Assembly (NCBI RefSeq): GCF_041146795.1
Contig: NC_135174.1
Location: 21,136,878 to 21,200,877, forward strand
Source of the DNA: Maylandia zebra
Taxonomy: Eukaryota > Chordata > Actinopteri > Cichliformes > Cichlidae
DNA length: 64,000 nt
Direction of reading: 5' to 3'
This document shows positions 50,338-61,931 of this stretch, piece by piece. Every line of letters starts with the position of its first letter. The first letter of the stretch is position 1. The notes beneath the pieces are model-generated. The model ran no database searches. It was not told the origin of the DNA and was given only the letters and a program-made list of their open reading frames with translations. The position numbers were made by a program, and so were the translations under genes.

Positions 50338-50524
50338 CCACAAGCACTACAAGAGAATAAGAAAACAATCCATAATGCAAAAACACACCAAAATAACTGA
50401 AACACAGATTCATCATAAAACCCAACAAAGCATCAGAGAAACATAAAGAACAATCCATCATTCAAAAATGAACCAAAACATAACAACTCAAAATACTGGG
50501 TCAAACTGACCCAGAACCGTGACA
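49861..50524 (-). mobile_element. Solo LTR with 5-bp target duplication
   Basis: The 664-bp block is flanked by the exact direct repeat CAAAG (49856-49860 and 50525-50529). Read on the minus strand it starts TGTCACGG and ends CCTGACG, close to the TG...CA of retroviral-type LTRs (last base changed). In the right order it holds a TATA-like TGTATATTAG at about 50050-50060 and an AATAAA (forward TTTATT at 49945-49950), as expected for U3-R-U5. No second LTR or gag-pol sequence is nearby, so it is best read as a solo LTR left by recombination. A CAT/ATG microsatellite lies inside it. Confidence 0.75.
50304..50338. repeat. (CAT)n microsatellite inside the solo LTR
   Basis: About 11-12 CAT units (ATG on the minus strand). 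Open frames of Asp or Met runs across it are artefacts. Confidence 0.95.
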
Positions 50525-50718
50525 CAAAGGTCATATTTTCCTTATTGCTTGGAAATGAATCAGTCTGTATCAGTCTTTGGGAAAGTTGTGAACTGTTCAT
50601 AGAGGCTTTGTGTTTTTGGAAGTGACACATAGTGGCAGGTCAGAGAGGACTTTTGTGCTGGACTGATGCTGGGGCCCGATAGCAGCTAGGGTGAAGTGAC
50701 ATCTCTCTCCTCTCTCAT

Positions 50719-50721
<3 letters not shown>

Positions 50722-50784
<63 letters not shown>
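50722..50784 (+). repeat. (TG)n microsatellite
   Basis: About 31 uninterrupted TG units. Confidence 0.97.
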
Positions 50785-50785
<1 letters not shown>

Positions 50786-53700
50786 TGGGAGTAGCTGCCC
50801 GCAGAGCTTATCTCTATAATTGGATTTGTGTTAGTGTATTCGGAAATCTCAGTGTGATGCTCTAATCTGATTGACCACAACCCTGGAGAGGTAGATGAGT
50901 CAAAGATGTCTGCTACATACATATAGGTGTCCATCTGTGTTTGACCTGCTGTTTGTCACCTTGGTTCTATTTGGGTTGAACTTAACAGGCTTTGGCAGGG
51001 AAAATGACAGCTGTATGCGAGATTTGGTGCAGAGCTGTAAATCTTACACCTGCAGGAAAAGCACATATGTTGCACTTGCACAATCTGTTCCTCGCTGAGA
51101 TGAACATCAGAGTGGAAGATGATTTTTTTTATTAAGTTTCTTTTCTATATATATTCCTGTTTGACTATAGTTTTAACTCTATTTGCTTTTAATCCCAGTA
51201 GCCGAGCTGTTGTTTGCGTATCTTTGTGGAACACATGACCTTTTGGCTGTGTTTACTTATAATGCATATTGAGCTCAGAATGTATTTTATACCCCTCTAG
51301 GTGTGCAAATGATTTCGTACCCTAGCATATTTTATCTGACAAGTACGACTGATTATTTATGGGCTGTTTTATCGCATGCGCTGTTTGACGAAGTGAGAGC
51401 TGTATGCAGTCATCACGGACAACCTGGCTTGCTAAATACAATTGGTTATATTGGTCTTGCTTTAGTTTAAATGATATTTATTTTGCAGCTGTAGTGGAGA
51501 ACAAGACATTTTTTTTAAATAACAATAATAAAATGTGCACGCACGATTGACTGACTCACTTCATCGTATTTCCCCCCACCTGTCACAACTATGCATACTT
51601 TGCCTTTTTCATGTGCCCCGTAAGAGATTGAGTTAAATATTGTATCTGACACAAAATTTTTGATGTATTACTGCTTTTCACAGTAATTCAGTTTTACACG
51701 TACAAAGTTGTACACGTTTGTATTCTGCTTTTAGCAGCTTTCACGGTTTGCAGTCCTTTGCTCTCAGTGATGCACTGCATCTGATTGCATTACAGGAAGG
51801 TTCTTCTATTATTCAACAGTTTTCTTGATCTGGCTCCACACTGTCAGACCTTATATTATTTATTTATGCACTTTGAGACGATATGAGATTTAAAGCGGTC
51901 TCTCATGGTGCTTCCCAGGAACTTTGTTATAATCTAAAACTATATTGTGCAAACTTAACAATATGATATTTCCTTTTTGGGGGCGGAATTTGGTTTCTGT
52001 TCCACTTTGTCCTTCCTGAATCTGGATGTTTTGGCTTGTGCTGTTATTTGATTATCATGGGAATCCTGAAGTGTGGCAATTCATTTATTACAGCAAATGT
52101 TGACTGCCTGTTTTCCAGTGGGAAAGGGCAGAACAAGGATAGGGCTTTAGGAGATGTTTCTATTAGTTTATTGTAACAGCCAGAGAGAGGGAGAGAAACC
52201 CCTCCATCCGCACCTTCCTTTTGCACGGCTAGACGTGACAGTCACCATAGCAACCACTCGGCATGCATGCTCCCCATCGCTATCAAGTGAAAACTGCTGA
52301 AATCTTTTCTTTTCTTCTGTGTTTTTGTGTTTTTCTCTTTCTTTTTTAGAAATGTGATTTTTAAGAATTAAAGTTTTATCCAAGAATCCTTCAGCTGAAG
52401 GTGAAACTTTATTTATAAGGTTTCCACATAAAAAAAAGCTTCCCCCAGATTCTCAGTTAGATAAATTATGTTCCTTGTCCCCATTTCCTCACCCATCCTC
52501 CCCTCCTTCTTTATACCCTCCTTTCAGGTCTCCCATGGGTAACGGAGGGTTTTCTCACACATTCAGACTGAAATTGTTAAAAATGTGTTGGCAGACATAC
52601 AGGAGGTGGATTTATGTAAACCTATGCTCCATTTCTGGCACATATAGAAAAGATGTGGAGCCTTTTTTTTTTAAAATTTGCAAATAAGGTGAGCTGGGAT
52701 ACCAAGTGTTTTGAAAGAGTAATTTGTATTATAGATGGCTTGCAAAATGGGACTTCCCAAAAATAAACTAATGAAAGTTTTTCCCAGTGTGTGTGGATTC
52801 AGTGCATAGCCATCCATTACCACTGTCTTGGACTTTGTGCCATCTCCACCATTCTTCTTTTTTTTTTTTTATGAAGACAGTGTTCATGCTTTCTTCTCAA
52901 TTTACATCAAAGCTAAATAGCATCATTATGGATGAAAGGCAAGGTGTTACTGTCTATATACAGTACCATATACTCATTACTTTGAGGAGGCTATCCTCTG
53001 AAATTTGTGCTCTCCTGCTTGCCACATACCATTTCTGCTTAAGACTGGAACTACATCACCCCTTCCTCATCCTCTAGCTTCTCGTCCTCATGTTTCTCTT
53101 TGTTGTCAGTTGTTTAATGTATTCTGTGTCCTTCTCCCTCTCTCCTAAAATAAAGGTGGTGAGAATCCCTTTAAGGCTTACAGTGCTGCTCCTCAAACAT
53201 TTTGGCTGACTCCTGCTTGATAAACTCCTGGAAGTGAAAAGCTGAGACCCACAAGTGATCCAGGGATTCACGTCACTCCAACATGCCTTCTTCTGTCTAA
53301 CTACTCCCTGGAGATAACTACAACAATGTGACCACTCGAATCGATCAGAACCATGTGACCTGCTATTATGGATACGAGGAAAGGCTTACACTGAATTAAA
53401 ACTCATCCAGGTAATTCAGCACATTGTGACCTTTGCAATCTGACCATTTGTACTGTATAGCAGCTGCTGACTTATGTTTAAAAAAAATCTTTTCACTGTT
53501 GAGATTAGTGTTTCACATCTTTTGCTTGGTACAGGGCTTTTCATTTTCTTTGTATATTAATAGACCTTTTACTGCATTGCATCTTGGCCATTCCGTGACT
53601 TCCTCAATCTGGATATTCATGGCTCCAGCTTTTGTCTGCGTCAGCTAGTAAACAGTGCAAACAGGAAGTGGCACCATGGTGCATTGCTGTTAAAGCCTGG

Positions 53701-53874
53701 TCAGCTTAGTGCAAATTAAAAGGGTATGAATATAAAGAGTATAAAATGCTTTCGTTTGTATTTTCAGTATGAATTTGCCAGGTTTTTTTTTTCTGCCTGA
53801 AAATGGACTTTAGGGAGTAGACTAAGCACATAAGTGCAATCGTTTCACCTAAAGTTAAAAGCAATGAGTGAACG
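50785..53874. other. Presumed intronic or intergenic DNA
   Basis: No gene supported. GTCACCATAGCAAC at 52241-52254 is close to an RFX X-box. The rest shows short chance frames and homopolymer runs. Confidence 0.4.
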
Positions 53875-54060
53875 TCAGGAGGGGCTGGAGCCTGTTCCAG
53901 CTGTTATGTGGTGAGAGGCAGGGTATAGCCTCGACAGATGACCAGTGTATCACAGAGCTCACAGAGAGAGATGCAGAGAGCCAATCACACCTACAGCCAA
54001 TTTAGAATCACCAATTAACCTAACAAGCATGTCTTTGGGGAAAAAAGAATCTCTTAGCAA
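53875..54060 (+). repeat. Dispersed fish repeat fragment
   Basis: GGGGCTGGAGCCTGTTCCAG, a following AGAGGCAGGGTATAGCCTCGAC, and CAATTTAGAATCACCAATTA before AACCTAACAAGCATGTCTTTGG follow, with substitutions, a very common fish repeat that I recognise by its order of phrases. The downstream part (to about 54095) is more decayed. Superfamily not assigned. Confidence 0.6.
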
Positions 54061-54764
54061 GAAAAGCCCTGCATGCAACCAGGAGTCTGGAACGAATCAA
54101 AGTCACTTTTTTGTAATAATAACAAGAGAAACCTGATTAGCACCTTGTTCTGGTTAGATTTGATTGTCTTGCCCTTTAAAAAGTATTATGAACCTCATAT
54201 TTTTTGCTTGCAGAATCATGTTGTGACATTAAAGTCGGCAGTGCTAACACTGAAGACTCACTGCTTAAGGCATGAGAGGAGAACTAATGAAGACAGGCAT
54301 GGAAGTGAATCCAGACAAAAAGGAATGGGTCTTGTCCACCTTTGATACAGATGACAATTAAGTCCTGCGGCTCACAGTTGATATTGTATTGTGCACAAAG
54401 CTTGAAAGCTGAGGGGTGGTGAGATGCATAAAACAGGGTAAAGAAAACAGACCAAACAACAGAGCCTTTAACGAGGCAAAAAAACCACAGAGGACGAGTG
54501 GGAAAACTCTTTTACGAAGTCAAAAAGCTAAGCTTTTTCTTTTTTTTTTTTACAATGTTCAAGTTTTATTATAGTAGAATAGATTTATGTTTGTAGGTGC
54601 ACTGGCTAACTACAGAAGCTTGCAAACACATCCAAGATTAGTATTCCAGCAGCTAACCACATATGGAAGAGCAACATCTAATGTTCTTCATATTAGATAG
54701 CTAACCAGTAGCATTTTTTAAAATATATTTTTAGGGCTTTATTTGCTTTTACCACTTATGTGTT

Positions 54765-54833
54765 ATGACCACAACGGGGCCTTCTGCATTACCTTTATAT
54801 ATGAGTCACCTGCTCAACCCAGTGAGCTAAACC
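54765..54833 (-). mobile_element. tRNA-derived SINE head fragment
   Basis: On the minus strand GTTTAGCTCACTGGGTTGAG resembles a tRNA D-arm/A-box (TAGCTCAGTGG) and continues CAGG-GACTCATATATAAAGG like a common fish tRNA-derived SINE. The B-box is not preserved in line. A separate B-box-like GATTCGAATC occurs on the plus strand near 54950. This is a short, decayed fragment and not a functional tRNA gene. Confidence 0.5.
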
Positions 54834-54975
54834 ATATGTAATAGAGACAGCACATGTTAATGGTCACGAGTATAAAAATATAAGATATAAAGATGCTAAA
54901 AGTTTTTAGCAAACCTGGTGCACGTGAACCAATCGATAGGCCAGGGATTCGAATCAGACTGACTGGTAACCGGCT

Positions 54976-57900
54976 GGTTAACCACACATGTGTTTCATTA
55001 CTTGCCCATCTAGTTCATGTGTGTACAACATGCACACAGCAGTGCAGACAAATAGTCATGCACTCATAACCACAAATTAAATTAATATAGAACTTATTTA
55101 CTGTAAAACAAAGACACAATGCACACAAAGGTAAACCATGGGGGGAACCACCACGAAAGTGTAAAAACAAACCTTTTAGACACTTAAATCAAAGGTCACC
55201 GCTTTAAATCTTTGCTCAGTATGAGTGAAGCAGTTACAAGAAACTTTTGGTGATAAGTAAAAAAAAAAAAGAAAAAGGATCAATATCCTGTTATCTGGTG
55301 AGGTAAAATATGTCAGGTAAAGTTAACTGTTTGTACCTCTTTGCAGTAGCAGAGCTCTTTATTTTCAGTTGTTTAAGTGAGAGGAGATCCTGTAACTTAC
55401 TGCAGATTTTACAGCTGCAAAAGCGCCACAAAATCCATGCTTTTGACTTTTCTTTTATTTGGCACTCTGCTTTGTTTTTGTGCAGTTGAAATATCGTAGT
55501 GAGTAATGGTGATTCAAATAAGGAAAAGGAGAACAATACAGTCAAGGGCAGAAAGGAAGACAAGCCTGAGATGGGAGGAAGGAGAGAGAGAGAGAGAATC
55601 GAGAGACTATCTACATGCGTTTTTGTGGTACAATGCGTGGTTAAATCATCATTGTGCTTCCAGCTGCAAATGCATGTGCACGTATCTTATCCAGCGAGTT
55701 TGCAAAGAGTGTGTGTCTCTCTTGCTCCCGTTTCCTCTCTGGAGCAGAGCAGTACAGGAAGGCCGGCTGGTTGGCTGGCTGCACAGGAAAGGAAACAGTC
55801 TCTATCAAACAGCAGATGGAGGACAGCATGTGCTTACACTGCAGAAACACACACATAAGCACCGACATGCACACACATGTAGCCCTACATACACAACGAA
55901 TTATGTGCGAAAACAGTAGCTTTTATTAGTAGTATGACCCAGATTGTACGTGTCAGGTGCTGGGAATCTGAACCTTCCAGAGTTGATTTGAAGGAGGAAA
56001 ATTGCATTTTATAGGAACTTTTGAACTGCTTCCATAACGGCAAGGACGTTTTTTTTCTTCTTGGAAGGTTGTAATGCCCTTTCAACTTGTATCAAAGCAT
56101 TTTTCCCCCCTAGCTACACATTGCTACAGTCTCTTATAGCTTTTCAGCTTTCAAATGTCTTTTCACGATTGAAAAACAGGCCATGGTCATAGAATAATTG
56201 TGCATAGACTTTTGTTTTCACCTGGTTCAGAGCATTGTTTTTGTTCAAAGTTGAAAAAAGGCAGATATGGAAATTATTCCCAAACAGTGTGTAAACTTCT
56301 ATCAGTAATGCTCCACAGCTGTCCGACCCATTTCATGGGTGTAGGCATTAGCAAAGCCGAGATCTCACCTATTTGTTACGTTTGTGACCTGCTGATCAAA
56401 AGTGTTTGTCTGTTGCCAAGATTTAGTGATACCCAGTATGTCATGGCCACCTCTATGGTTTCTGATGCACTGTCATACCTCTGTCAAGAGTTATTAGCAA
56501 CAGGATAGCTACCATACTGGCCTGGTCTCAACAAGCTTTTGTCAGCAATACGGAGACTGGATGTTGCACTTCCTTTTTCCAAACGGGAGCGAACTCTCCA
56601 AGAGGCTTTCGACTTAGGCTTGTGTGTGTGTGTATGTGTGTTTGCTCACTTGTACAACAAGCCTGCTTAGGAGCAAGGACAATGAGGCTCACTATGGTGC
56701 CCAAGGCCTCAGTGAATGACTCATATTTCTATAGGATTCAGGCCAAACAAAAAGGTTACACAATCTTAATCAACAAAGTGGTGCTCATAATATGCTCAGC
56801 AGAGGCAGTGATCCCGTGAAAGAGGATTGTGAAAATTTGTTAGGTTCAAGTTTGGGTAACATAATTAGTACGCTTCCTCTTTTACTTTCTCTTAAAAGGA
56901 AGAGTGTTGCCTTCTTCTTTTTAAGAAGAAGAAAGCAGTCAGTGCACATTCTGACTTTCTAAATTCAGGATTATGCCACAAAAGACTGGTGTGTTTTGTT
57001 TTTCTATATGTTTGTCACCAGGTTCAAGTGACTGTTATTCCTGAAGATGAATAACATCTCTCATTGAGGAGCAATTTTGCTATGGCAACTGGAACTGTGC
57101 AAGAGTAAAATTTAGCTCTTCCTGCAGACAGTCAAGAGACATGATAGAAACCGAAAGACAGTCATGGTGTCTCTTATTGAAAGGATTGTTCTAAAGAGAA
57201 GGATTTTAAGGTCTGCGTCTGCACCGAGCAGACACGTCTGCTCAATCTCTGCAGAGCAGCAGAGGCAGGCTCCTCATCCTCTCAGCGTGAGCCTTTCACT
57301 TATCCCTTCTGGTCCCTCCTCTCTTTTCCTCGCTCAGAATCAAGTGGCTTTTTGTTCTCCCGCAGCAGTGCTTATCACTTGTTTCTCCACTGCTGCCCTC
57401 ACTCCCTCCTCCCCGTCCTTCTTGTGGTAATGAAAGGATATTTTGGGGGATAGATCTTGTCTGCCCTGTGAAGATCCCAAAGGAGTGTGGTTATCTTTCT
57501 GTCTGTGTCTGAAAAAATGGGGTTCTGTGCAAGAACACCCCCTTCTCTGGAGGGCATTCTTCCTCTGAGAGCTAGGTCTGTTTTTAATCCAAGTCTTTGT
57601 GTCCGTGCGGATGTTAAATAACTCCCATACCAGAAGAAAAGCTTTGTGGACTCATCATTACAGGCACTAACACTGCACTTTATTTGAGTTCATCTGAATG
57701 AAGTGGGTTTGCTCTTTCCCACAGGATTTTTCAATTGCCTGTTATTTCTACGCTTGGATAACATGACATAGGGATGAGGCATACATTGTCAGGGGAAGGA
57801 GTCTGTTTGGCCGAATTACTCTTTAAAACCTGATTCCCAGATGGCATCTGACTCAGCTGTTGTTTTTCCACATGTAACTACAGCTTCACCTGTCTAATCA

Positions 57901-60655
57901 CTTTTATTGACCATAAAACCTCCCAAAACAAATTTACAGTCAGTTAAGGAGGTTAACTTTCCATAATGTGACCGGTAGTCATCATTTTCTTTATAGCTTT
58001 TGCTGAGATGTTTGCTGAATAAAGGCAACTGCTGAGGCTTAGACTCAGAAAGGCTGAAGTTTCTCAATTGATTTCTTTCTATTAAATGCATCAGAACAGC
58101 TAGACCCATAAAAGAGAATCTAACTGAATTATTATTGTGTGGACGTGCAGAAGCTTTGTATGACAGCAATAGCTTTCCACTGCTAAACAGTATCTCAGTA
58201 TAAGACAATTTCTATTAAAAGCAAACATAATATAGCATGAGCTCTAAATATGTCGTCATGTAGAGCCTCTGAATGGAGTCTGGAGCTGCTTTCTCCCCGG
58301 TTAATCACCTCTTGACTCTCATGATGGATGCAGATTGATAAATACCATAATTATCTTGGAAGTCATGTATTTTCAAGTAATGTAGGCCGAGCATACACTC
58401 AAATACAAAGAACCCAACAAATGGTTGCCTCATATACAGTAATTTAGGTCCTTATTTGACCACTATATGTTACACTTTGTGCTTTTAATGGCCCTACAGG
58501 TTAACAAAAAGATTGCTATATGTCATATTACTGACTAGCTGCTACCTATCTTCTTGTCTCTCTTTCCTTCTGCATGTCTTTTGCCTGTTCATAGCAGAGA
58601 GGGGATAATCACCAAGTTGCTGTGCAATGAGAAGTGTCACAAGCCCGTTTTGTCACTTGCAGCCCAGCTGCCATGCATTACTCAGACTATAGGTGGCTCT
58701 GATTCGAGGCCATAATTGCCCTGCCTCCGAATAATTGAAAGAGGGGAGGAGGTACATCCCAGAGGTGTCAGGATGGGAGAAAGATGGATGCTGCGGTGTT
58801 CAACTCTGTCAGGTTGGAAGATATAAGGGGCTGGGAGGACATGATGAGAGTCTCACAGGGCGCCTTTTTCACCTGCTCAGACAAACGCATAGACACACAT
58901 GTTGTTGATGATCGACCACTAGCAAAATTATTTCTGACGCGGTGGTTCTCAAACGGGCACCGGCACATGTGTTTCCCATGTATCCTTATTGTAGCTCCAT
59001 GTGTTTGTATTCCATGGCAGGCAGTGTCGCCTTGCCTGCCAATTGTTAACAGATTTGGTGTAGAAACTTATGCATGGAGAGTATCTGTGCAGGCGTGCAA
59101 ATCTGTGGATCTGAAATGATTAAAAACCCACTGGCTCTTTGGAAAATATTAACTGTGACTGTGTGCATGTGTGTGACACGTACGGCTGTGTGAACACGCA
59201 GACTAAATGAGACTCAAAAAGTGTACGCTCAGATGTGGCGTATGCTGCAGACACCAGACTGGAGTAAATATTTACTACCAATTATGCTCTTGGTTTCAAG
59301 GCCTCACCAGAGTGTGACGGCAGCTTCTAAATGCTATAAACACTGGAGACATCAAGTCCTATGCTAAATTTGAGCTACTCTGATATGTTATGACCAGAAT
59401 GTTTTTAAGAGGATTATCAATAATCGCTTCTGATCTCACTCTGTGTTATTTTTAACTAATATGTAGCAGATAAAAGCTCTTATTTTTAGGTAGGGCACTC
59501 TAATGGCATTGCTTTAGGGTCAGGCATAGAAACGGCCACGTCTCAGTCAGCAGGATATTTTGGCCTCAACCTGGCAACCAGCTATAACTCTCTTCCCCTG
59601 GCAATGGGTAACAGGGTTTTCTCTTTGCTATTTTGCTAAGTACACAATGCCTTATGCATTTATACGTAACAGGATAAACAAGTGCAAGCTTTTTCACACA
59701 GCTTGGATCTCTGTAGGAGATGATACATTTGTTCACATAGAGGTAGAAGGCTGACACTGCGGAGTGGAGCCAGCGGGTCCCCAAGGTCATTACCGCTACC
59801 ACGGCATCTGAGCGCCTTGGGAAAGGAGGCACAAACTGATTAATGACAATGCTAGGAACACAAGAGGGGAGAAACCCACTCTGCAAAGAGAGCAGTGCTG
59901 CAGAGCTAGAGTTGTTACTGTAAAATGGTGCTATAGATAGTGTGAGATACCGCAGAGTGTGTCAAAGTACTGAACTGCATCTTATAATCTCTTAAACTTG
60001 ATGGACGCTTAATGCATTCAGTGCTGAATGGTTTGTAATTATAGCCAGTGTCTCAAACGTGCATTCTTTCTAATGGTCAGCCAGGGGTTGCAAAGAGAAG
60101 GCACATTGGACTGAAGTCTGATAAAATTACCTCAGGAAACACCTCCTTGATGTATTTATGGTCACAATTCATAGTTAGGATTAACATTTAATACAAAATT
60201 GTGTTGATTTTGTAAATTATGGTCACATTTACAGTAAAGAAGGTTATGTTTAAGGGTGAGCCTACCATGTGATTGACAGTTGTTCCTGTATGAGCCTGCA
60301 GTATGCCTTGCTTTTTCAGTTTGAGTCACCTGTTTCTTGTGACATGTGTTCACAAATACAAGATGACGCCAGTCAGCTGAAGCTTAAAAGAGGACTTGGG
60401 CAATGTCATGATGGCTACACTCATCTTTTATATACAGTGACAGTGAGCAACCAAGCTGGACTTATCTTATCTTGATACCTTTAGCACACTGTGCTAATAT
60501 AAACCAGAAATCATTCCATGTCCTTGATTGACTAGAGACTCTTTGAAGTGCATTTTGTTACTCTGCACTGCTTGTTACTCCTAAACTAATAACATTAATA
60601 TAAATGGCTTTATCTTTACTTGTCTCTGGTTGCACTGAACCTAGTTGGTGTAATT
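54976..60655. other. Presumed intronic or intergenic DNA
   Basis: No coding exon is supported. A cluster of overlapping frames at 55499-55929 is low-complexity. Well-balanced blocks at about 58250-58380, 58610-58790 and 59520-59640 could be conserved non-coding elements; this is an impression only. A GT-rich run lies near 56619-56645. Confidence 0.4.
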
Positions 60656-61690
60656 TAGACCAGTGATTCCAAAAGTGTGACTCGGGGCCCCCTTGTGGGC
60701 CACAGTAACAATAGAAATTCAGTTTGAAATTGATCAAGTATGTATAGTTACATATTCAAGGTAATTTATTCATTTATATAAAAAGTAAATTAAAGCTGGT
60801 AATCTTGCAAGGAACTCTATCTCGGATGGAGTGAAGATGTAAGATTGGGTGGGTCCCTTGTGGATTTTCTGGATTTTAGATGTGCTGCAACACTTGCAAC
60901 TTTAGACTGTCATACTTTAAGGACCAGTAGTGTGGTGAATGGCTTTACCATTTTCCCTTTTTCATGCTGTTATACTTCAGTTTTGACACATGTTCAACTT
61001 TTAATTGACTTAGAATCTGTAGCTGATCAAGGAATCAGATAAACGTATGGTTTATCATAAGTTCCGTATAGAACAGAACTTAAATTTACACCCAGTAAAT
61101 GAAACTTTTTCCCCCAGTTTTCTAATTTTCATTAGCCTTCATTAGACCTCTACTGACTGATACCTGACCTCATTAAAATGCTATTAATTTGCATTTTAGC
61201 ACACATGAAAGGTGATTCTAGTTAGAATCAGAATATTTTCATTTACTACTGAATGATCCTGCCCTCTTCTACCACATAAACATCATTTTAGCAATTTTCA
61301 ACCATTGTTATGTGGTTGCCAGGCAATGTGGCGGCATACTAATATATCAGATATCATAATATTCAAGTTTTGTGGGTGTAAATGAGATTTTATTGCCATG
61401 AAATGAAAATGCGATATGATAAATGACAATGCAGTGTTTTTATAACATGACACAGTAGTAGGTGGTTGCTAGGCAACATGATGTTATAATATCTGCTATG
61501 GATAAGAACCTTCAAGTGCCTAAGATGTACCTTTGTGCCAGATTTGGTTGCTTAACTCCTGATCATGTTGGAGTCTTGAGAAAACTGACAGAGATTTTGT
61601 GTATTTTAGTAAGACTTGCAGGCAAATATGTAAATCAGTGTCTAGACTTTAACGTTAAATAAATATGAAACAGAAATAAAAGTGCCCATA
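60656..61690. repeat. Probable old dispersed repeat
   Basis: Starts near CAGTGATTCCAAAAGTGTGA and CCCCCTTGTGGGCC, resembling the end of hAT-type repeats that begin CAGTGGTTCCCAAA. Further in, GGTTGCCAGGCAATG (about 61316) and GGTTGCTAGGCAAC (about 61464) are near-identical words about 150 bases apart in direct orientation. The ends cannot be fixed and this may be more than one repeat. Confidence 0.35.
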
Positions 61691-61917
61691 ACCAGGGGTC
61701 ATGAATTGTGTCTGGGCATGTTAAATGTTAAAACTCTCTCTTACACTTTTTACTAAAAGGCACTTTTCTTTATGAAACAAAACGCTGGATTGACATCAGC
61801 TTTTCAGTTTTTCATTTAGTGCCTCTGTGCAGGATTTTCTTTTCTTTAAAAAAAAAAATGAAGCGTACATGTGCAACATCCAACAGGTGCCACGCTGGTG
61901 GCAGCATTGCTGATCAG

Positions 61918-61931
61918 GTTGCCATGGAAAC
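61918..61931 (+). promoter_or_regulatory. RFX X-box-like site
   Basis: GTTGCCATGGAAAC matches the palindromic X-box consensus GTTRCCATGGYAAC at all but one position. RFX factors bind such sites at promoters and enhancers, often of ciliary genes. It lies about 340 bases before a possible TATA-containing promoter (62259-62265). Function here is inference. Confidence 0.4.

Noticed and set aside
55499..55929. Three overlapping plus-strand frames of 91-137 codons
   Set aside because: Basic, repetitive composition from GAGA and CACA-type sequence; no family resemblance.
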